Shown: positions 55,645 through 64,000 of the stretch, in pieces
Layout: each line of letters begins with the position of its first letter
How positions within the stretch are numbered: the stretch's first letter is position 1
Assembly (NCBI GenBank): GCA_030267565.1
Contig: BRXU01000014.1
Span: 1,400,001 to 1,464,000 of the forward strand
Length of the DNA stretch: 64,000 bases
Source of the DNA: Pleodorina starrii
Lineage: Eukaryota; Chlorophyta; Chlorophyceae; Chlamydomonadales; Volvocaceae
Direction: 5' to 3'
Program-made: the position numbers and the translations under genes
Notes under the pieces: generated by a model
What the model saw: only the letters and a program-made list of their open reading frames with translations
Database searches by the model: none
Told to the model about the DNA's origin: nothing

Positions 55645-56582
55645 CTTGGCCCGGTGCTGCCGCCACCTGGCCCGGTGCTGCCGGCACCTGGCCCGGTGCT
55701 GCCGCCACCTGGCCCGGTGCTGCCGGCACCTGGCCCAGTGCTGTCGACACCTGGCTCAACAAGCCGCCACCTGGCCCGGTGCTGCCGCCACCTGGCCGGG
55801 TGCTGCCGGCACTTGGCCCGGTGCTGCCGCCACCTGCCCCAGTGCTGTCGGAACCTGGCTCAACGCTGCCGGCACCTGGCCCAACGCTGCCGCCACCTGG
55901 CCCGGTGCTGCCGGCACCTGGCCCGGTGCTGCCGCCACCTGGCCCAACGCTGCCGGCACCTGGCCCAACGCTGCCGACACCTGGCCGGGTGCTGCCGGCA
56001 CCTGGCCCGGTGCTGCCGCCACTTGGCCGGGTGCTGCCGGCACCTGGCTCAACTCTGCCGCCACCTGGCCCGGTGCTGCCGGCACCTGGCCCGGTGCTGC
56101 CGCCACCTGGCCCGGTGCTGCCGCCACCTGGCCGGGTGCTGCCGCCACCTGGCTCAACTCTGCCGGCACGTGGCCCAGTGCTGTCGGAACCTGGCTCATC
56201 GCTGCCGGCACCTGGCCCAACGTTGCCGCCACCTGGCCCGGTGCTGCCGCCACCTGGCCCAACGCTGCCGGCACCTGGCCCAACGCTGCCGGCACCTGGC
56301 TCGGTGCTGCCGGCACCTGGCCCGGTGCTGCCGGCACCTGGCCCGGTGCTGCCGGCACCTGGCCCGGTGCTGCCGGCACCTGGCCCGGTGCTGCCGGCAC
56401 CTGGCCCGGTGCTGCCGCCACTTGGCCGGGTGCTGCCGGCATCTGGCCCAACGCTGCTGCCACCTGGCCCAATGCTGCCGGCACCTGGCTCAACGCTGCC
56501 GCCACCTGGCCCAATGCTGCCGGCACCTGGCTCAACGCTGCCGCCACCTGGCCCGGTGCTGCCGCCACCTGGCCCGGTGCTG
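55645..56582. repeat. 21-bp minisatellite, about 44 units
   Basis: Unit CTGCCGCCACCTGGCCCGGT followed by G, with variants such as CTGCCGGCACCTGGCCCAAC followed by G. In one plus frame it reads LPPPGPV / LPAPGPT heptapeptides. Other plus and minus frames are open too because the unit has no stop codon in them. Confidence 0.95.
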
Positions 56583-57617
56583 AGGCGCGCGAGACGTACT
56601 GCGTGACCCGCCCAGTGCGCATTCCAAGACCTGAAGAGCGGCATGGAGGAGAATCCCGGCATCAGAACCCTGTTTCTATAATAAGTCAATGAAATGTAAA
56701 GTATGTTCAACATGCCGGGGCTTTCCATCATGTGTAGCTGCGTCGCGTCTTACGCCAGACGGGATGGCCAGGGGTGCACACTTCGGTAATGTACACGACT
56801 CATTGGAAAGTGTGTGAGTTGCGCTACAATATTTAAGTGCTGATGAGATGTTGCTGAGACACCTGGCGCCGGCAAGTTTCACAACGGCTTGCATCTTCCC
56901 CTTGCAAGCGCTGTTCGCAAGTTGCTCTGAACTGTAAGATATTCAAACGTGCATTAAATCGAGTTTAAACCCAATGAATTGGTGTGAATTGAAGGAAGTT
57001 GGGCATGAAAATTACTTGGTACGGAAGCATGAAAATAAGAAAATTGTGGTACGGTACGACTGTCCAAGGCATGAAAATTAGACCTTCCATGACCGACGCG
57101 ACTTACGGTTTACGCGCATTCAGCATAACCGCTGCATGTTGCAAGGCGACTCGCCTGCGCGCACCAAAATTGCAACAAGCAGCCCGATTTTCTGACCGCT
57201 AAAACAGCCGCCCCTAAAGATACCTGCATCCAGCGCATCCAACAAATAGAGGACCCGAACCAAGCTCGACATCCGTCACTTTCACTTCCCCCTGCATCTT
57301 CCGGCATGGGAAGAAGGCAACCCCAGCTTACGCCCCGGCGGGCGGTTATTCCGGCGCAAGAGATGCGCGCCCATTCAATTTACCGCACAAACCAGCAATT
57401 TCATATGACATAATTCTTGTCATTGGATGCCGCTCATCACTACAACAGCGAAGAATGTAGTGGGTGGGACCGCACCTACACGTCGCAAAACATAAGGTTC
57501 GGTTACACGACAGTTTGACATTGTGGCCCTCCCGCCCCTGTGCGGGCACACGCTTGGTGGCGACGATGGCTCAACAGCGACCAGAACAGACCAGGCAGCC
57601 GCCCGGCCACTTGCATC
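56583..57617. other. 1 kb low-GC stretch without a gene
   Basis: Left of the TMEM14 gene's stop codon. It contains repeated GCATGAAAAT words at about 57003, 57027 and 57070, and no supportable frame. Confidence 0.5.
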
Positions 57618-58593
57618 TCAAGCCCACTGGCGAGCCTTTTGCGCGTGGTACGCGAAGCCCAGCAGGCCCACGCCCGTCAGGATGCCTGCGGGCATGACCT
57701 TCTGGGTCTTTGCGAGACGCATGCCCATCATAGTCGCCATGACGGCAGACGTTGCACAGCCAACGCTGTGGCCCACGAAGGCGTCATGTGTCTGCACGGC
57801 AGCGGCATCAAGCAGCCCCGTGGGTCGATGGGTGTTCGGTTAGCACCAGAAGACAACCCAAATTCAGAAACACAGGCAGGCTCGTGGAGTGATCGACGGG
57901 GGCGGATGAGTGACGGGGGCGCGTGGATACAGCAAGGGCACCCTGCGTCAGAGTTTCACCAGCCGCTGGGTTTGCCACCCGCACCGCCAGGTGCACTGGG
58001 GGGATGCGTATCCGCGTGCCTGATTATCACGAACGCGCCCCGTTTCGGCAGCATACAAACATGCGTCATGCGCTGCTGCGAAGTTTTAGACATTGCGCAC
58101 ATGCATGTCGATCAACAGGCGAGCGACCAGGCCCGCCGGCTCTACCTTGGGAGTCTGGAGCCCACTGGGACAGTCACCAGTACCTCGGTTCCCCTAAGCC
58201 GCGGTGGTCTCTTCTTGCTAACCCCTGAAGCGGCACGGGGCGCCGCAACGCTCGTCAATCCCTACCTGGATAATGTACGCTGTGGCGCCGAACGCGACAC
58301 CGAAGGTCAACCCGCCCAAGAGCTGCGATTGGACACAGGCTGGAGATCAGTGGAGCCAGCGATGGAGGTGCTGAGCGCCACACGTGAAGCTCGTGAAGCT
58401 GAGATCGCACAGCTGAGAGCTAATATTGCCGTTGAGCGGTAACAAGGCAGGGGCGGTTATGCGGGTACAGTTGCGGAAGCCGCTGATGACCTACCGATGG
58501 CAACGACTTCTTTCGTACGTAGCCCATAACGCCGCCAAGGCTTGTAAGCGCAGAAAGCGCGATGTCAAGATGTACCTCGCCTGCCGGTGCCAT
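57618..58593 (-). CDS. TMEM14-family small membrane protein
   Basis: Three exons, 58593-58495, 58322-58266 and 57791-57618, joined in phase to 109 residues, the normal TMEM14 size. Exon 1 ends SALTSLGGVMGYVRKKSLPS, the family's first helix and basic turn. Exon 2 is LLGGLTFGVAFGATAYIIQ. Exon 3 carries GHSVGCATSAVMATMMGMRL then AKTQKVMPAGILTGVGLLGF, the conserved KxMPAG turn and last helix. Members sit in chloroplast-envelope (FAX-like fatty-acid export) or mitochondrial membranes. Which applies here is unknown; with only 10 residues before the first helix there is no obvious plastid transit peptide. It was easy to miss because a long open frame runs antisense to it. Confidence 0.85.
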
Positions 58594-58844
58594 CTTGCCT
58601 ACAGCACTCACGTATGTAATGCGCTGGCAGCAAATGTAACTTTAAAATAACGCAGGATGAACACTTATAGCGGAAAGCAATGAATTGCCCCGGAACATAT
58701 AGTGTCGGTAGGCCGCTCCGAAACAGGATTGAGAGTTGCATTTGAGCATTTCCCTTTCTGAGGCAAAGCAGTTAATTATCTGAAGCTTGCGAGCCCTCAT
58801 TCAAGCTAGAATATTAGTGCACTCAATGCCAAAGCTTCCTGGCC
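58594..58844. promoter_or_regulatory. Divergent promoter region, TMEM14 / RanBPM
   Basis: 251 bp separate the two start codons, which point away from each other, so both promoters and 5' UTRs must fit here. GC is lower than in the exons. No canonical TATA box is obvious; TATAGTG occurs near 58700. Confidence 0.6.
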
Positions 58845-61800
58845 ATGGAACAGCCGAGTATGTCTCAACAGCCATGGCCTAGTGAGCTGAACGCTGCCCG
58901 CCAAGGCCACGGATTGGAGATTAAGGATAAATACACAGTTCGCTACGCGGTTGACGCGCGGCACATCGGTGACACTGTAGTGAGTTCTACGCTGCTTCTC
59001 AATATGAAAAGCTGGACTGGGATTATCATGGCTTCATGGGTGCTAAGGGTTGCTTCTCACAACTCATCTGGCAGGGTTCGATTCAGGCCAATCATCCCGT
59101 TCCAACCAATTGCACCGTGTACTACTATGAGCTGACAGTTTTCGATGCTGGCGTCTATGGCAAGATTGCTATTGGTTTCGCTGACAAATCTTTCAAGCTG
59201 ACGCGCCAACCAGGGTGCGTATGCTAGAAGCCGTTGGCGCGCGCAAACCCTAGCTGCAGCTCGGTCACCGCGCCACGGCGCTGGACGCAGGTGGGAGATT
59301 GGCTCCTACGGCTACCATGGAGACGATGGCAAAAAATTCATAGGGAGCGGTCATGGCGAAGACTATGGTAGGCGGAAGGTGTAGCGTTCATCGGGGACTG
59401 CGCTCCCATGTCCCCGCACGGATGTCCTACCGGCCATGCAATCTCGCTTACACGCAGCTTGACCCAGCTAACTCATTTCAGCTCAGTGCAAGCTGCCCCG
59501 CCAGTTTCCGCCCACGGGCCGGGGGCAGCCCGTCAGCCTTTTCAGCAGGCGTGGAGCTCCGTTGCACGCACAGCGCATGCGGACAACCCTGCCACACACA
59601 CATGCTTCCCTGCATTCCTGATGCCACTGCGCACCATCACCGGCACCGCAGGCCCCACGTTCAGCACCGGCGACACCGTGGGTGCGGGTATCCACATGGG
59701 CCGCCAGGAGCTGTTCTTCACGTGAGTGCTTCATCAACTGCGCGAGGCCGGGCTGCCGCTCACAGCAGCTCCAGAGCCGGGACGGGGAGGGACCTGTCCC
59801 CGTGATAAATTGTGCTGTGGTCCGGAACGGCCCAGAACCCGGGCGGGGCGGTGGGGTCTTAGCCGCCGTGGTCTGGCACGGCCCAAAACTGGGGTGGGGC
59901 GGTGGCAAAATTTTAAGCGGGTTGGGTCCGGCCCGTGCCGGGCCGATGAAGGTGCGCCACCGCTTAGCTTCGCACCGCCTGGCGGCGGCCGACAGCTAGC
60001 TGGCAGCAAGGGCAGGCGGCAGAGGTGCCTGCCTTGTCGTGAGAAGGCAGCGGCGCCTGGCGTCTTGCGCCAAGGCAGGAGGGCGCGAGGGGCAGTGCTG
60101 GCCAATGGGAGCTGAGCCCCGGCGCTTCAGGGCAGGGCGGCTGGGCAGGAATGGCAGCCTGGAGGCGAGCGCCGGCCCAGATGGGGCACGCTGTGTTCCG
60201 CAGCACGCCGCCTTCGCTCCTCCATGCGTTTCAGCCGATTCAATGAGGCGCGCTTTGCGTCACCCCCGGGGAGACGCTGCGTGGCCGCAGCAGTCCACGC
60301 ACCACCTCTGCTGCAGCGCAGCGGGGCGGTAAAAAAAGAAGGGCGGGGGCGACCTGCCTCCGAGAGCTGCACTGCTCCGGAGAGGAGGCAGCTTTCCGGA
60401 GAGGAGAGAGTCGAAGGAGCCCGGCAGGGGTTGCGCACGGCGAGGGGCGTCGCTCACTGCTATTTGTCGGGGCCCCCGGTCGGAGCCCCGGCTACCCGGT
60501 TGGGCCACTTGCCCCACCGGTTGGGACCCCGGCTGGCCGGATGGGGCGATAGCCCTGGGAGCAGGCGTGTTAGGCTGGGGCCGTATCCCGCCCGGGGGGC
60601 AGCGGGCAGGCCGAGGACGCATTGAGAGGGGCCCTGTATTTGTATTTCGCGTGCACGCGCCCGGAGGAAGGGAGCTACAGTCTGAGCTGTGTCACCGGGG
60701 GTTCCTGGGATGCCGTCTGGGCATCTCGGGGAGAGCCTCCGGGTAGGGATGGAAAGGGCCCCTGGGAAGAGGCTAGGCGCCTCGGGGCTGATGCAGCTGC
60801 TGCTGCTGCCGCTTCCGTGCGTCGGGCGGGCGCTGGTCTGTACGATCCTGCGGCGTCTGTCCTGCGCTCTGGATGCCCCTTTTCGTCGGTCGAGTGAAAT
60901 GACGGACGCCGTGCGCCTACCCGGTTGTCCCGCCCCCCGCCCCTCCTCACTCTTCCCTCCGCTATCTTGCCCCCTCCTCACGGCCCCCCGGGCCCGGCCT
61001 GTGGTAATCGCACTTCGCACATGAAATCAATACATTGTGACGACAGCAAGAACGGCACCAAGCTCAAGATGGCGCACAGGCCGGTGCGCTCGGGCCTCTA
61101 TCCGACCATCGGCCTTCACAGGTGGGCCCTGGGATCCCCGCGGTTGCATCCTTAAATTTGCCGTCGGGAATGGGCGTTGCTGGGGAACCAGTGACGCGGA
61201 GGCCGGTCGGGGTGGGTGATCGGCGGAGCCCTTTCTGGGTCGGAGGCTGGGAGGCATGCGGACAGGTGTTGTAGCTGATGTGTGGCGTGGTCCGGAGGTC
61301 TTGCCTCACAGGTCTGGCCTGTTTAGGCTTGGTATCCTGTTTCTGGGGTCTTCGCCTGAAGAGGCTCGTGCCACGGACGTTACGGCCTGTCCTGTCCTGA
61401 CCTGGGTAACGCAACATTGCACCCTGCCCTGCTCCTCCCACGCCGTGGCGCGCTTCCTGTCCGATGATTTTATTGCCCTGCCCTGTTCCGTCGTCGTCGC
61501 CTCGCCTTGCTGTGCCGGTCCCTTGGCGCGTCTCCCGTTCCGTGGCCTGGTCTGTGGGTGTTTTCGCTTTGGCCGGCGCAGCAAGGGCGAGATGGTGCAG
61601 GTGAACTTCGGCCAGAAGCCCTTCGTGTTTGATCTGGAGGTGAGGCGACATCGAGGGGAGGAGAGGGGACGGTGCAGCGCTCGTGCGCGCCGCCGCAGCG
61701 CCAGCGCCGTGGCGGAGCCCCGTGCTGCCACGCCGGGCCTGTGGCCTCATCCAGTTGGTTGATTGTCATCGCACACTGGTTTCCGAAATTAATTAATTAA

Positions 61801-63835
61801 ATTAATTAAAAAATTAATTAGTATAATTAATTAATATAATTATTTGAATTATGTATATTAATTAATTGTATTAATTAATTCCATACAGCTCCATGCGCCA
61901 TGCCGGGCGTGGCTTCCGGTCTCTGGCAAGCTGGCAACCCGGTTACCCGATGCGGTTTCGTCTTTAACTGGCCTCCTGGCACTGGCACTGACAGGGAATG
62001 CTGGCCGAGGAGAAGGCCGCGCAGCGGGCCGCCGTGGACAGGTGGGTTTGGCGGCCGGCTGCGTGACTAGCGCTCTCTCGATCGTGAGAACCCTCCCTGC
62101 CGCTAACGTGGCGCCATGTGTGCCTGCCTGCCTGCCTGCCTGCCTCTCCCTTCTCTCGCTGCCCTCGGCGACCTGCCTGCCCGCACGTCTCTACCCACGG
62201 AATTACGCCCCTGCCAACGCACGCGCGCGCAGGCTGCCCGTGGCCCCCGGCATCACGCACATGCTGGTGCGGCAATACCTGCTGCACTACGGGTATGAGG
62301 AGACGCTGCGTGCATTCGATGAGGCGGCGGGGCTGGGCGGGCTGGAGCCGCTGCAGCCGCCGCCGCCGCAGCAGCAGCAAGGCCCGGCGGAGGCTGACAG
62401 GTGGGAGGTCCCGGGCCAGCGAGTCTGGAGCTGGTGGCGTGACGGTGGGGCGGGGTGGGGTGGGGTGAAAAGCACCCGCAGCAGCAGCGGCCGCAGTGGG
62501 CCGCGGCAGGCCGCGGCGGAGGCTGATGGGTGGGGCAAGGCGTGGGTCGGCGGGTGAGGGCGCTACGGTCGCGGCACGGTCCATCCCAGCGCGACGCAGG
62601 GACGGCTCCCCGGCTGCGCGCGGACGCAGACCACCACCAGGAAATACGGTACTCACAGTCTGTGCTTTGACCGCGGGGACTGCGGGGACCGCGGCTTTCG
62701 GCGCTCCTTCGCCGAGGCCAAGGGACCCTACCACGCTGGGTAAAAGCCCGCGAGCCCTTCATACGGCACTTAAACAGGCAATGTCACCCCCCACAGCCCC
62801 GTGCCCCCAACCAGTCCTGCATGTGTCGTTGTGCTGCGACCGCGCTGTCCTCACGCCGCAGGGCCGCCTCCGCCGCTTCCACCTCCTCCTCATGCCGGCC
62901 TCATGCCGAGTCCGACGCCGCCAGCGCGCTGCCGCTGCGCGCGCGGCTTCGGAGCTGCGTCATGTCCGGCGACGTGGACGGCGCGCTGGCGCTGCTGGCG
63001 GCGCAGTGCCCCGCCGTGCTGGCCGACTCGGGCCGCTTCGGGCAGGTGCACTTCCAGCTGGCCTGCCAAAAGTACATCGAGCTTGTCAGGTGATGGGGAA
63101 GTGGATGAGACCGCAGCGGTGGGGAAGGGGTCGGGTGGGGGCGTCACGTGAAGAGCGGGTCACTGGGGGCGCGGGAGCCCGAGGCGGGCCGTTGGACCAG
63201 GTGTGGTGGGTCGGTGGTGTGACAAAAGAAGGCCAGACCAGACCGGTACACGGGACGGGACACCCCTCCCCCACTCGCGCTAGCGTCGCTTTTCCCTTGT
63301 AACCTCTTGAAGTCTTGATCCTGTCCCTCGCAGGGCCGGCCGCGTGCAGGAGGCGGTGCTGTTCGCGCAGCGCACCCTGTCGCAGCTGCGCGGCCCCTCC
63401 GCCGCCTCCCTGGAGCCCTCCCTCCGCGACGTGGTCGCCCTGGTGGCGTACCAGGACCCCCAGGCCTCCCCCCTCGCGCACCTGATGGGCCGAGGACAGC
63501 GAGACGCAGTCGCAGACGCCGTCAACGCTGCCATACTGGCAGTGGTCTCGGAGCCCAGCGGCGGCGGAGCCGCCGCCGACGCCGCCGCAGGCGGCGGCGC
63601 GGCGGCGGCGGCGGAGCCGCTGCCGCCGCCGCAGCTGCAGCTGCGGCCGGCGCTGGCGGCCGGGGCTTCGGAGCTGGCGGCGGCGGCGGTGGCGGCGGCG
63701 GCCTCGAGGCCTGTGAGTGCGGTGGAGGCCCTGCTGCAGCAGCTGGTGGCGGTGCAGGGCTCGCTGCATGAAGCGAACGGGGGGCAGGGCAGCGCGTTCA
63801 ATCTGCAGGAGTACATGCCGGGGCCGGCCACGTAG
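58845..63835 (+). CDS. RANBPM: RanBPM / GID1-like SPRY-LisH-CTLH-CRA protein
   Basis: Probable scaffold subunit of the GID/CTLH ubiquitin ligase complex. Ten exons: 58845-58976, 59075-59214, 59291-59367, 59652-59721, 61047-61121, 61582-61639, 61995-62041, 62233-62400, 62862-63089, 63334-63835; phase-consistent, 498 residues. The SPRY domain spans roughly 30-185 (ANHPVPTNCTVYYYELTVFD, KIAIGFADKSFKLTRQPGWE, GSYGYHGDDG, GPTFSTGDTVGAGIHMGRQE, GLYPTIGLH, MVQVNFGQKPFVFDLE). LisH follows at about 205-230 (HMLVRQYLLHYGYEETLRAF). Then comes CTLH (LRSCVMSGDVDGALALLAAQ, CQKYIELVRAGRVQEAVLFA) and CRA to the C-terminus, interrupted by a Gly/Ala/Pro insertion. The pattern follows plant RanBPM. The first donor (ACT/GTAGTG) is weak but gives the expected SPRY join. 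Intron 4 is 1.3 kb. Confidence 0.92.
61785..61885. repeat. AT-rich TTAATTAA block inside a RanBPM intron
   Basis: About 100 bp built almost entirely of TTAATTAA and AATTAATT words, in an intron between exons 61582-61639 and 61995-62041. It contrasts sharply with the GC-rich surroundings. Confidence 0.93.
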
Positions 63836-64000
63836 CGCGGGCGGCCGCGCCCCACGCGGTGGTGGTGGTGGTGGTGGCGGGTGTGTGAATTGTGTGTGGG
63901 CGTGGGGCAGGGGGTAGAGGATGACAGTCCGAATAGGAATAGGTTGACCGGGGGGTAAACGGTTGGTCTGCGGCGTCTGTGGGGTTGGGGCACGCGACCT
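63836..64000. other. 3' flank of RanBPM
   Basis: Presumably 3' UTR and downstream DNA. It begins with a GGT trinucleotide run (63858-63877). No coding signal is visible before the window ends. Confidence 0.6.

Noticed and set aside
55065..56606. 513-codon Pro-rich frame as a hydroxyproline-rich glycoprotein gene
   Set aside because: No signal peptide, the start lies inside another minisatellite, and several other frames are equally open. Kept only as a finding.
57540..58442. 300-codon plus-strand frame
   Set aside because: It covers the TMEM14 exons in antisense; the minus-strand model has family-specific motifs, correct size and phase-consistent introns.

Overview
This is nuclear DNA from a GC-rich, intron-rich eukaryote, most probably a green alga. 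The reasons are canonical GT-AG introns in nearly every gene, very high GC at third codon positions in exons, a plant-type RanBPM, a plant-type soluble pyrophosphatase, an organelle-type histidyl-tRNA synthetase with a transit peptide, a protein with a Tat-type thylakoid signal, and an Aurora-like kinase resembling the Chlamydomonas flagellar kinase CALK. The lineage call is inference; no rRNA or organelle marker is present. Most genes are cut by introns, so I assembled models exon by exon from splice consensus, phase continuity and family similarity.

Layout. 1-616 (-): start of an unknown secreted protein running off the window. 2290-7319 (-): organellar HisRS, 10 exons. About 7746-12756 (+): Aurora-like kinase, divergent from HisRS. 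14632-17889 (+): plastid/thylakoid-lumen protein of unknown function. 19157-23971 (+): CK1/TTBK-type kinase with a Gln/His-rich tail. 26691-29563 (-): type II membrane glycosyltransferase, with a likely GC-AG intron. 32598-34441 (+): unknown protein. 38502-48793 (-): very large coiled-coil protein ending in an Ala/Glu helical array with three RVHVRP cassettes. 51674-52995 (-): soluble inorganic pyrophosphatase. 53963-56582: three adjacent tandem-repeat arrays. 57618-58593 (-): TMEM14-family membrane protein, divergent across 251 bp from 58845-63835 (+), a RanBPM/GID1-like SPRY-LisH-CTLH-CRA protein.

The genes do not form an operon-like pathway; they are ordinary algal housekeeping, signalling and organelle genes. 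The most unusual signals are short repeats scattered through introns of different genes. Two of the families keep the same orientation relative to transcription and often lie just upstream of the splice acceptor, which is introner-like. Others are the Ala/Glu array protein, two apparent compensating frameshifts at its 5' end, and the repeat cluster at 54-56.6 kb. Lower-GC stretches (about 29.6-32 kb, 34.5-38.4 kb, 48.8-51.6 kb, 53-54 kb, 56.6-57.6 kb) hold no gene I can support.
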